Below, in pieces: positions 46,364 to 54,467 of a stretch of 64,000 nt of DNA. Below the pieces are notes generated by a model. That model was not told the DNA's origin and searched no databases. It worked only from the letters and a program-made list of their open reading frames with translations. Each line of letters begins with the position of its first letter. Position 1 is the first letter of the stretch. A program made the translations under genes and the position numbers. The DNA lies in assembly GCF_008369935.1 (NCBI RefSeq), contig NZ_VTUZ01000030.1:1-64000 (forward strand), written 5' to 3'. The DNA is from Paraburkholderia panacisoli. Its GTDB lineage: Bacteria; Pseudomonadota; Gammaproteobacteria; Burkholderiales; Burkholderiaceae.

Positions 46364-47569
46364 TTATTGCGACGCTTTGATCGCGTGATGAGCGGAGAGG
46401 CGATCAAGCTCCGCCTGGTCCGATCCTTGACGCGGAGGTAAGGACCTGATTTGGCCTGGGGTGCGAGAGAATCGAACGGGAATATTCGTTACGCGCACGA
46501 TTCCTTCGGTCGGATGTTCACGCTCTACAAAAAATTCCGTTTCCTTCAGGTGTTTGTCCTCGAGCAGATCATCGATTGACAACACAGGTGCCACAGGTAT
46601 ATCCGCTGGTTCCAGCAGATCGAGCCATTCCGTGGTAGTGCGCCCCTTCACGATCTCCGCCAGTGCCCCATAAAGCGAATCGAAATTCAGGCTGCGTTCT
46701 TTAGCACTTGTGAAGCGTGTGTCTGTAGCCATATCATCACGGCCAGCGAGCGTGAAAAAACGGCTCCATTGGGCGTCGGTGTACGGCAATAAACTGACGA
46801 AGCCGTCCTTTGTCTGATAGGGCCGTCGATGCGGCGACAACACGCGACCATAACCGGTCGGTCCGAGCGAAGGTTTAAAGGTCTTGCCTCCCAAATGCTC
46901 AATCAGAGCAAAGGAGACGAGAGTCTCGAACATGGGAACCTCGATGGCTTGACCTCGTCCAGACTTCTCGCGCTCATAGAGCGCCATCGGGATGGAATAT
47001 GCGAGTGTGAGTCCAGCTACTTTGTCAGCGATGATCGTGTTTGCGTAAGACGGTGCATCGACGTTTTTACCTTGCAGACTTGCTATGCCACTCATTGCCT
47101 GAATGATGTCGTCAAAGGCCGGTTTCTCCGCATACGGTCCATTCTGACCAAAGCCGACCGCAGCGCAATAGATGAGACGCGCATTGTCACGAGACAGCGT
47201 CTCGTAGTCCAAGCCAAGCTTTCGCAAAGCTCGCGGCCGGACGTTGGACACAAAGACATCAGCATTCGCAATCAACCGCTTCAGCGTTGCCAAATCGTTC
47301 TGGACTTTCAAGTCAAGCGTGATGCTCTTCTTGTTACGATTCAGCGCAATATAGATTGCCCCCATTCCAGGGGAGCTCGCCGGCTCGGGATAGCGGAACA
47401 CATCTCCTTCGGGTGCCTCAATCTTTAGGATTTCAGCACCCATGTCACCCAGTATCTGAGTGGCGTACGGACCCATTCCAACTGATGTCAGGTCGACTAC
47501 CCTGACACCAGCAAGAGGTCCGAATAGATCTTCAGATGTGGGCGACGTGTCTTTAGTTGCGCTTGTCAT
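46364..47569 (-). CDS. CoA-transferase, family III (CaiB/BaiF)
   Basis: About 401 residues from ATG 47569 (MTSATKDTSPTSEDLF); another ATG at 47605 is open. LAGVRVVDLTSVGMGPYATQ, LGDMGAEILKIEAPEGDVFR and NRNKKSITLDLK are the standard N-terminal family III blocks. PAFDDIIQAMSG carries the catalytic Asp that forms the CoA ester. SPHRRPYQTKDGFVSLLPYTDAQW belongs to the second lobe. First gene of the operon with two crotonases. A conserved 55-bp element (47620-47674) lies directly upstream, suggesting LysR control. Confidence 0.93.
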   Translation of the reverse strand: MTSATKDTSPTSEDLFGPLAGVRVVDLTSVGMGPYATQILGDMGAEILKIEAPEGDVFRYPEPASSPGMGAIYIALNRNKKSITLDLKVQNDLATLKRLIANADVFVSNVRPRALRKLGLDYETLSRDNARLIYCAAVGFGQNGPYAEKPAFDDIIQAMSGIASLQGKNVDAPSYANTIIADKVAGLTLAYSIPMALYEREKSGRGQAIEVPMFETLVSFALIEHLGGKTFKPSLGPTGYGRVLSPHRRPYQTKDGFVSLLPYTDAQWSRFFTLAGRDDMATDTRFTSAKERSLNFDSLYGALAEIVKGRTTTEWLDLLEPADIPVAPVLSIDDLLEDKHLKETEFFVEREHPTEGIVRVTNIPVRFSRTPGQIRSLPPRQGSDQAELDRLSAHHAIKASQ

Positions 47570-47619
47570 GGTACAAATCTTTCGGTTTTTGTTGCGTACC
47601 TCCATAGTGAGAGCATCCG

Positions 47620-47674
47620 GCTATTCCAACAATCGACTTATTGTTATAGATCAATCTCGATTTGGAATAATTCG
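47620..47674 (-). promoter_or_regulatory. Conserved 55-bp LysR-type control element, copy 1
   Basis: Read toward the CoA-transferase operon it begins CGAATTATTCC and ends GATTGTTGGAATAGC. The copy at 48782-48836 has the same length and spacing (CAAATTATTCC ... CATTGTCGGAATAGC) in the same orientation relative to its operon. About two thirds of bases match, with the two TATTCC/GGAATA ends best kept. Probably the binding site of the LysR protein encoded between the copies. Confidence 0.7.
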
Positions 47675-47822
47675 AGCGATAGGTCGACGGCGAGCGACGC
47701 CTTGCGTACCGGCGCAATACTCAGGACGTCGTCAGAAGGTTGGCTAGGGCGGCCTTCAATCCAAGGTGTTGCGGAGACCAGAGAAGAAGCAAGGCTTGTA
47801 GCCGTGGACCATCTCTGCCGCA

Positions 47823-48737
47823 TTAGTCGGCAAAAGGGCTCGTTTTCCTCAGCCTGTTCATCAGCATGTCCGAGAACTTGCCCGCCGCAATTGATGGACG
47901 TCCGTTACCACGACGGATCAACGACAACACTCGGGGATATTTTTGGCTACCCTCAATCGGTACCACGCAGAGATTAAAAGCCTTCGCCAATGACACCACG
48001 TAAGCCGGAACAACGGCTATTCCGATTCCCGTACGTACGAGGCTTAGTAACGTGCTCAACGCGCCTGCTTCCACCATCGGCTGGAAGTCCTCCCGCTGTT
48101 CACGCATGATTGCCTCCACCATCCGTCCCATATTGTTGTCGCTACGCAGCATGATCACGTTTTCGTCCGCTATTCGCCGCCAGCTGACTTTGCGTGCAGT
48201 GGCCATCGGGTGATCGGCCGGGCACGCAAGAAACAGTCGATCCTCCTGGATAGGCTCGGTGAGCAGGCGCGGGTCGTCCCGGTCGGGCGCCACGACACCG
48301 AAGTCGACGCGGCCATTCAACACATACTCGATTGCCACATCGGTAGACACTTCATGCGCCTCAAGGCGAACGTGCGGATACGTGCGGTGGTATTCGGCCA
48401 TCACATCGCAAATCAGGCCGTGAAATATCATCGGTGCGGCGGCGATGCTTACGCTGCCACGGCGCACCGAAGTCAAGTCCGCCAGGCTGCGGGCCGCAGC
48501 GTCGAGCGTACCAAGAATCTCTATCGCGAATCGGTACAAGTCAGTCGCGCCGTCCATTGGCTCAACCTTGCGCGTTGAGCGTTCAAATAGGGCGAACCCG
48601 ACCTCATCTTCCAGTTCTGCACACAGTTTGCTGACAGCAGATTGCGTCATGAACAGTGCGTCAGCGGTCTCGGTGAAGCTGCGCAATTCATAGAGCTTAA
48701 CGAATACCTTCAATTGCTTGACCGTCAGATTCATCAC
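47823..48737 (-). CDS. LysR-family transcriptional regulator
   Basis: 304 residues. MNLTVKQLKVFVKLYELRSF and FMTQSAVSKLCAELEDEVGF form the N-terminal winged helix-turn-helix; the rest is the effector-binding domain (VSIAAAPMIFHGLICDVM, RVDFGVVAPDRDD). It lies between the CoA-transferase operon (same strand, downstream) and the cluster A operon (divergent). Copies of one 55-bp element lie before both operons, so it probably controls both and itself. Confidence 0.93.
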   Translation of the reverse strand: MMNLTVKQLKVFVKLYELRSFTETADALFMTQSAVSKLCAELEDEVGFALFERSTRKVEPMDGATDLYRFAIEILGTLDAAARSLADLTSVRRGSVSIAAAPMIFHGLICDVMAEYHRTYPHVRLEAHEVSTDVAIEYVLNGRVDFGVVAPDRDDPRLLTEPIQEDRLFLACPADHPMATARKVSWRRIADENVIMLRSDNNMGRMVEAIMREQREDFQPMVEAGALSTLLSLVRTGIGIAVVPAYVVSLAKAFNLCVVPIEGSQKYPRVLSLIRRGNGRPSIAAGKFSDMLMNRLRKTSPFAD

Positions 48738-48781
48738 CTACTCTCCTTATGTGCTGACAGCGGAGCCCTTCGGCACGACGT

Positions 48782-48836
48782 CAAATTATTCCAGATCATG
48801 ATGGATTCATGAAGATAAGTCCATTGTCGGAATAGC
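48782..48836 (+). promoter_or_regulatory. Conserved 55-bp LysR-type control element, copy 2
   Basis: Located between the divergent LysR gene (start 48737) and the LivG gene of cluster A. Begins CAAATTATTCCAGATC and ends CATTGTCGGAATAGC. Its relation to copy 1 is described there. The divergent position is typical for LysR autoregulation sites. Confidence 0.7.
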
Positions 48837-49066
48837 TAAACCGACGCAGTATCTTCCCAAGGCGCAACCCTCACGGAGACAGAGGGCCGCCAGCCCACCT
48901 GCTGCGACGAACTTTGTTCGACACACCTGCCCGTAAAGCACAGACCAAGCGGTACAACGACATGAGCCACAGCCCTATTGCGACAGTGCGCAGTGCTATC
49001 GCATCCTCACCATCAACTCGTGTGGAAGCGTGCAATAGCAGAGAACTGCCTGACGAAACCGAATCA

Positions 49067-49840
49067 ATGACGGACGATCCATCGCAGGACACGATTCTGG
49101 AAACACGCAACATGACGCGTGCGTTTTCAGGCTTCGTGGCCGTGCAGGACGTCTCGCTTCGCGTCGAGCGTGGTTCGATTCACGCTTTGATCGGCCCAAA
49201 TGGTGCGGGAAAGACAACGTGTTTCAATCTACTAACAAAATTTCTTCAGCCAAGCGCCGGAAGAATTTTCTTCAATGGTGAAGACATCACGCGCAGCAAT
49301 CCTGTACAGGTTGCGCGACGTGGCCTTGTCAGGTCGTTTCAGATTTCGGCAGTATTCCCACACCTTAACCTGCGTGAGAATGTCCGCCTTGCCTTGCAAA
49401 GGCGACTTGGTACTACCTATCATTTCTGGAAAAGCGGGCGCTCACTGAACCCGCTCGACATGCACGCTCTGGAGCTGCTCGACGAAGTCGGATTGGCGTC
49501 ATATGCCGATGAGCAAGCCAGCAACCTCTCATACGGACGTAAGCGAGCGCTTGAAATTGCGACCACTCTTGCGGCAGATCCCGAACTCATGCTTCTTGAC
49601 GAACCAACTCAAGGGATGGGTCACGAAGACGTCGGACGCATCACCGCGCTCATAAAGCGCGTTTCTGTCGGACGTACAGTGTTGATGGTCGAACACAACA
49701 TGAGCGTCATCTCGACAATCGCGGATACCGTTACGGTGCTACAACGCGGCAAAGTCATTGCCGAAGGCTCATACCAGGATGTATCACGCGACCAGCGCGT
49801 CACTGAGGCCTATATGGGCATGCCCACTGAGGCGTTGTGA
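49067..49840 (+). CDS. livG: Branched-chain-type ABC transporter ATPase LivG
   Basis: About 257 residues if started at ATG 49067 (MTDDPSQDTILETRNMTRAF), the usual family length; the frame is open to ATG 48962 and 48914, but those N-termini look unlike LivG. Walker A GPNGAGKTT, then the Q-loop region RSFQISAVFPHLNLRENVRL. The signature reads NLSYGRKRALEIA (LSYG in place of LSGG, as often in LivG), Walker B is LMLLDEPTQG, and the switch His is in VEHNM. First gene of the ten-gene cluster A operon. The last base overlaps the start of LivF (TGATG). Confidence 0.9.
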   Translation: MTDDPSQDTILETRNMTRAFSGFVAVQDVSLRVERGSIHALIGPNGAGKTTCFNLLTKFLQPSAGRIFFNGEDITRSNPVQVARRGLVRSFQISAVFPHLNLRENVRLALQRRLGTTYHFWKSGRSLNPLDMHALELLDEVGLASYADEQASNLSYGRKRALEIATTLAADPELMLLDEPTQGMGHEDVGRITALIKRVSVGRTVLMVEHNMSVISTIADTVTVLQRGKVIAEGSYQDVSRDQRVTEAYMGMPTEAL

Positions 49841-50547
49841 TGGCCTGTGTCCTCGAAATCAAAAATCTCCAGGCGTGGTATGGCGAATCACACGTTTTGC
49901 ACGGTGTGGATATTTGCGTTCATGAAGGGGAAGTTGTAACACTGCTAGGTCGAAACGGAGCCGGGCGCACGACTACCCTGCGCGCCATTATGGGCATGAC
50001 AGACGCGAGAAGCGGAAGCATTGCTATACGCGGAACAGAGACCACTGGACTACCCGGTCACAGGGTCGCGCATCTGGGTGTTGGCTATTGCCCGGAAGAG
50101 CGCGGCATTTTCGCAAGCTTGACCTGCGAGGAAAATCTCCTGCTACCGCCGGTATTGCGCGGCACCACACCTTCCATGTCACTGGACGAGATCTACGACA
50201 TCTTCCCGAACCTTGCTGAACGCAGGCACAGCCCAGGCACGCGACTGTCTGGAGGGGAACAGCAAATGCTCGCGGTCGCACGTCTTCTGCGCACCGGCGC
50301 CGATCTGCTATTGCTTGACGAGATATCCGAAGGCTTGGCACCCGTCGTGGTGAAATCGCTTGCTCGCACAATCGGAATACTCCGTGCCAAGGGTTTCACT
50401 ATCGTAATGGTAGAACAGAACTTCCAGTTTGCCGCTCCACTGGCCGACCGGTTCTACGTTATGGAGCACGGCCGGGTTGTTGAGTCGTTCGGAGCATCGC
50501 AATTGCCTGCGCTCGCATATCGCTTGACCGAACTTCTCGGGGTTTAA
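49840..50547 (+). CDS. livF: Branched-chain-type ABC transporter ATPase LivF, Walker A Lys replaced by Arg
   Basis: 235 residues, ATG 49840 overlapping the LivG stop. CVLEIKNLQAWYGESHVLHG is the usual LivF opening. The Walker A loop reads G-R-N-G-A-G-R-T-T: the nucleotide-binding Lys is Arg43. The rest is regular: signature TRLSGGEQQMLAVARLL, Walker B LLLLDEISEG (DE followed by I in place of P), switch VEQNF. Arg in place of Lys normally lowers ATP hydrolysis strongly, but LivG in the heterodimer is intact. Second gene of the cluster A operon. Confidence 0.9.
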   Translation: MACVLEIKNLQAWYGESHVLHGVDICVHEGEVVTLLGRNGAGRTTTLRAIMGMTDARSGSIAIRGTETTGLPGHRVAHLGVGYCPEERGIFASLTCEENLLLPPVLRGTTPSMSLDEIYDIFPNLAERRHSPGTRLSGGEQQMLAVARLLRTGADLLLLDEISEGLAPVVVKSLARTIGILRAKGFTIVMVEQNFQFAAPLADRFYVMEHGRVVESFGASQLPALAYRLTELLGV

Positions 50548-50579
50548 GCCCACATTCATATTACAAAGACGGAGATATA

Positions 50580-51773
50580 GTGAAAAAAATCCTTGCTCAA
50601 GTTACCCTGGCGCTTGGTATGAGCGTACCGCTACTTGCCATGGCTGCACAGGACAAAGTCACCATCGGCTTTATCACTGACATGTCCGGCCTTTACGCAG
50701 ACAAAGAGGGAAAGAATGGTGCGCTGACCGTTCAGATGGCGATCGACGACTTTGGCGGAAACGTTAACGGTATGCCTGTGGAACTGCTTACGGCAGATCA
50801 TCAAAATAAGGCAGACATCGCCGCAACCAAAGCGCGTGAATGGATCGACACCCGCAATCTGACAATGCTACTGGGGGGGACCAATTCAGCAGCTGACCTC
50901 GCGATGTCCAGGATTGCGCGGGATAAAAAGCGGGTATTTATAACTAGCGGCGGGACCGTCTCAACGCTAACCAATGAGGAATGCAGCCCATATACCGTGC
51001 AGTACGATATAGACACTGTCGGCATGGCAAAGGGTATCGCTACCGCGGTCCTGGATCAGGGCAATAAGCGATGGTACTTTCTGACGGCCGACTATGCTTT
51101 CGGCAACTCACTCCAGAGTGACGCAAGCAAGGTCATCGCCAGCAAGGGTGGTACGGTGATTGGTTCGGTACGCCATCCGCTCAACGCCAGTGACTTCTCG
51201 TCATATCTGCTCCAGGCACAAGCTTCGAAAGCGCAGGTCCTCGCGCTGGCCGACGCCGGCGGTGATTTCATCAATGCCGCAAAAGCAGCTAAGGAATTCA
51301 GCATTGGAAAATCGATGAAGATTGTCGGCATGCTGGTTTTTAACGACGACATTCACAGCCTGGGATTGCAAAACACCGAAGGACTACTTCTTACTGCAAC
51401 GTGGGACTGGAATCTCGATGAGAAAACACGTGCGTTCGGCAAGCGATTCTACGCAAAGACCGGCCGCATGCCCACGTCCGTGCAGGCTGCCGACTATTCA
51501 GCAACGACAACCTACTTAAAGGCAGTACAGGCCACAAAGTCGACTGACGCCGACGCAATCATGGCATATCTCAAGAAGACACCGATCGACGATTTTTATG
51601 CTCATGGAGTAATTCGCGTGGACGGTAGATTTGTACACGATATGTATCTTCTGCAAGTCAAGTCACCGGCTGAGTCGAAAGCTCCGTGGGACTACTTTCA
51701 GGTGATCTCCCGCCTGAAAGGCGAGGACATCGCGACGACAAAATCGGAAAGCAGGTGCGTGCTATGGCATTAG
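50580..51773 (+). CDS. Branched-chain-type ABC transporter substrate-binding protein
   Basis: 397 residues from a GTG at 50580 with GGAG six bases upstream. MKKILAQVTLALGMSVPLLA with cleavage after AMA is a Sec signal peptide. KVTIGFITDMSGLYADKEGK, LLGGTNSAADLAMSRIARDK and FLTADYAFGNSLQ are Peripla_BP_6 lobes. It belongs to the group of binding proteins in aromatic and aliphatic acid catabolic clusters (SGLYAD rather than the SGP found in true LivJ). Periplasmic; delivers the substrate to LivHM encoded next. Confidence 0.92.
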   Translation: MKKILAQVTLALGMSVPLLAMAAQDKVTIGFITDMSGLYADKEGKNGALTVQMAIDDFGGNVNGMPVELLTADHQNKADIAATKAREWIDTRNLTMLLGGTNSAADLAMSRIARDKKRVFITSGGTVSTLTNEECSPYTVQYDIDTVGMAKGIATAVLDQGNKRWYFLTADYAFGNSLQSDASKVIASKGGTVIGSVRHPLNASDFSSYLLQAQASKAQVLALADAGGDFINAAKAAKEFSIGKSMKIVGMLVFNDDIHSLGLQNTEGLLLTATWDWNLDEKTRAFGKRFYAKTGRMPTSVQAADYSATTTYLKAVQATKSTDADAIMAYLKKTPIDDFYAHGVIRVDGRFVHDMYLLQVKSPAESKAPWDYFQVISRLKGEDIATTKSESRCVLWH

Positions 51774-51807
51774 GCGCAGCAACCAGTCCAACCCGGATCC
51801 GACCAGT

Positions 51808-52683
51808 ATGAACATCTCCTTGCCAGTTCTCGCCGGCCAACTGTTAATGGGAATCGTCAACGGTTCCTTTTACGCGGTCCTGAGCCTAGGCCTTGCGGTT
51901 ATTTTCGGCCTGTTAGGCGTGGTCAATTTCGCTCACGGCGCGTTCTTCATGCTCGGCGCCGTGGTGACATACATTGGTATGTCGTGTTTTTCACTCGGTT
52001 ACTGGGCAATGCTTGTAGTGACCCCACTCACGGTCGGAATACTCGCCATCGTCGTCGAGAGATTCCTGCTTCGTAGAATTTACAAGCTCGATCATATGTA
52101 CGGCATGCTGCTTACGCTTGGTTTGGCTATGGTAGTCGAGGCAGGTTTTCAATCCGCCTATGGTTCTTCGGGCTTGCCTTACGATACACCTGCGCCGCTT
52201 GATGGGGCAGCCAACCTTGGATTCATGACTCTACCCGTCTATCGTGCCTGGGTGGTAGTAATCGCTCTCTCTGCGTGCGCCGCCACCTGGTTTCTGATCG
52301 AAAGAACCCGTCTGGGCGCCTATTTGCGTGCGGGCACTGAGAACCCCAGCCTAGTCGAAGCGTTCGGCGTCAATGTACCTCGAATGATCACGTTCACTTA
52401 CGCGTTCGGAGCCGCACTGGCTGCCTTCGCCGGAGTCCTTGCTGCGCCGGTGATGCAGGTTTCGCCGCTAATGGGCCAGAACTATATTGTGGTTGTGTTC
52501 GCCATTGTCGTCATCGGCGGCATGGGTTCGATCATCGGAGCGGTTATTTCAGGTCTTGCATTGGGTTTAGCCGAGTCCGTAGCCAAAGTTGTCTATCCCG
52601 AGTCGTCCGCAACGATCGTCTTCGCCATCATGATCGCGGTGTTGTTGATTTGCCCCGCAGGTTTATTCGGCAAACAGAGTTGA
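51808..52683 (+). CDS. livH: Branched-chain-type ABC transporter permease LivH
   Basis: 291 residues, polytopic. SFYAVLSLGLAVIFGLLGVV and NFAHGAFFMLGAVVTYIGM are the LivH hallmark; IVVIGGMGSIIGAVISGLA near the C-terminus is the coupling region. Follows the binding-protein gene by 34 bases, and is followed by LivM nine bases after its stop. Forms the membrane channel with LivM. Confidence 0.93.
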   Translation: MNISLPVLAGQLLMGIVNGSFYAVLSLGLAVIFGLLGVVNFAHGAFFMLGAVVTYIGMSCFSLGYWAMLVVTPLTVGILAIVVERFLLRRIYKLDHMYGMLLTLGLAMVVEAGFQSAYGSSGLPYDTPAPLDGAANLGFMTLPVYRAWVVVIALSACAATWFLIERTRLGAYLRAGTENPSLVEAFGVNVPRMITFTYAFGAALAAFAGVLAAPVMQVSPLMGQNYIVVVFAIVVIGGMGSIIGAVISGLALGLAESVAKVVYPESSATIVFAIMIAVLLICPAGLFGKQS

Positions 52684-52691
52684 GCGACACC

Positions 52692-53684
52692 ATGAAAATT
52701 TATCCTTGTCTCACTCCGACTGGCTACGCCCTTTTTCTGCTCGGCCTCATCACCGCACCGGTTCTCGGCGTCTACCCGGTCTTCGTCATGAAATTTCTGT
52801 GCCTGGCGTTGTACGCCTCGGCGTTCAACCTCCTAATCGGCTACGCCGGCCTGTTGTCATTCGGTCATGCTGCTTTTCTCGGCGGGTCGGCTTACGTCGC
52901 TGGCTATGCGATGAAAACGTGGGGCGTGGAGCCTGAAATTGCGCTGCTTGGAGGCACAGCTTTCGGTGCATTGCTTGGTGCGATATTTGGTCTACTGGCC
53001 ATCCGTCGCCAAGGTATTTATTTCGCTATGGTTACGCTTGCCCTTGCACAAATGGTGTTCTTCCTGGCGCTGCAAAGCAAAGCGACCGGTGGAGAAGACG
53101 GACTGCAGGGGGTCCCGCGCGGCAAGATCTTTGGGATGTTGGATTTAAGCAATGATGTCACGCTTTATTACGTCGTCTTAGTTATCGTCGTATTTGCATT
53201 CCTCTTTATCTCACGCCTGCTCGGTTCACCCTTTGGCCAGGTTCTAGGTTGTATACGGGAAAACAGTGCCCGCGCAACCTCCCTTGGTTATGACGTCGAT
53301 CGTGTGAAGCTATTGGTGTACGTCATATCGGCCGCGCTCTCGGGCTTGGCCGGATCGCTCAAGGCTCTGGTGCTTGGCTTCGCAACACTAGCAGACGTTC
53401 ATTGGAGTACTTCGGGGCAAGTCATCCTTATAACGCTTTTGGGCGGGATGGGCACTTTATCGGGTCCGTTGATGGGTGCGGCAATTGTTACGTTCCTCAA
53501 TGATCGGCTTGAAGCAACGGGCGAATTCCTGAAAAACCTGACGTCCATCGCGTGGTTTGGCATGTTGGGCCAATACACCACCTTGATTTCCGGCTTCATT
53601 TTCGTCATATGTGTCCTCGCTTTCCGACGTGGCGTGATGGGCGAGCTTATTTCGTTGGCTAACCGTCGTCGGAGGACACATTGA
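52692..53684 (+). CDS. livM: Branched-chain-type ABC transporter permease LivM
   Basis: About 330 residues from ATG 52692 (MKIYPCLTPTGYALFLLG); the frame is open to 52650. LYASAFNLLIGYAGLLSFGH, GIYFAMVTLALAQMVFFLAL and ATSLGYDVDRVKLLVYVISA are typical LivM blocks, and LITLLGGMGTLSGPLMGAA lies near the C-terminus. A separate protein here, whereas cluster B has the same permease fused to both ATPases. The stop is 23 bases before the SDR start, so transporter and enzymes are in one operon. Confidence 0.93.
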   Translation: MKIYPCLTPTGYALFLLGLITAPVLGVYPVFVMKFLCLALYASAFNLLIGYAGLLSFGHAAFLGGSAYVAGYAMKTWGVEPEIALLGGTAFGALLGAIFGLLAIRRQGIYFAMVTLALAQMVFFLALQSKATGGEDGLQGVPRGKIFGMLDLSNDVTLYYVVLVIVVFAFLFISRLLGSPFGQVLGCIRENSARATSLGYDVDRVKLLVYVISAALSGLAGSLKALVLGFATLADVHWSTSGQVILITLLGGMGTLSGPLMGAAIVTFLNDRLEATGEFLKNLTSIAWFGMLGQYTTLISGFIFVICVLAFRRGVMGELISLANRRRRTH

Positions 53685-53707
53685 TAATTAATTTGGAGTG
53701 GTTAAAG

Positions 53708-54454
53708 GTGAACCATCCCGTCGTACTGGTCACCAGTGCCTTGACCGGAATTGGACGTGCTACCGCCCTGGTCTTCGCCCGCGACGGAGCGCGAGTCGTG
53801 ATTTCCGGCCGCGATGAAGCTGCCGGCGCAAGCTTTGCGGCCGAGCTTCGTGATTGCGGTGCTGTAGCAGAGTTCGTGTATGCCGACGTTCGCTTGGAGG
53901 ACGACATGCAAACGCTAGTCGATGCCGCCATCGACCGATTTGGACGACTCGATGTCGCTGTCAACAGTGCCGGGACTGAGGGACACACCGGATATGTAGT
54001 CGAACAGACCGCGCAAACCTACGCCAGTGTCTTCGATACCAATGTTCTCGGAACCATCCTCGCGATGAAGCACGAACTCCGTGTAATGCTGCCGCAAGGC
54101 AGCGGCAGCGTCATCAATATCTCATCGACGCTGGGCAGCCGCGGTGCTGTCGGAGCTTCCATGTATGCGGCAAGCAAACACGCGGTTGAAGGTCTGACCA
54201 AGGCGGCAGCGCTTGAGGCCGCGGCTCGCGGAGTGCGAGTTAACGCAATCGCACCTGGTCCGATCGAGACAGGATTGCTGGACCGGTTCGCTGGGAGCGC
54301 TGAGCGGAAGGAGGCGCTCATCGGGGGCATTCCGTTGCGGCGCGTTGGGTTACCTCAGGAAGTGGCAGACACCGCGCGCTTCCTGAGCTCTCCGGGAGCT
54401 GCTTTCATTGTTGGACAGATTATAGGCGTGGACGGCGGCAAGACAGCAATGTGA
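53708..54454 (+). CDS. Short-chain dehydrogenase/reductase, cluster A
   Basis: About 248 residues from GTG 53708 with GGAG nine bases upstream; the frame is open to 53681. VVLVTSALTGIGRATALVFA (TGxxxGIG motif, TGIG), NISSTLGSRGAVGASMYAASK with catalytic Ser, Tyr153 and Lys157, and GQIIGVDGGKTAM at the end. Its paralogue in cluster B is at 15214. Probably NAD-dependent oxidation of a secondary or primary alcohol. Directly after LivM and 13 bases before the ALDH gene. Confidence 0.93.
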   Translation: MNHPVVLVTSALTGIGRATALVFARDGARVVISGRDEAAGASFAAELRDCGAVAEFVYADVRLEDDMQTLVDAAIDRFGRLDVAVNSAGTEGHTGYVVEQTAQTYASVFDTNVLGTILAMKHELRVMLPQGSGSVINISSTLGSRGAVGASMYAASKHAVEGLTKAAALEAAARGVRVNAIAPGPIETGLLDRFAGSAERKEALIGGIPLRRVGLPQEVADTARFLSSPGAAFIVGQIIGVDGGKTAM

Positions 54455-54467
54455 GGAAGGGACGACT

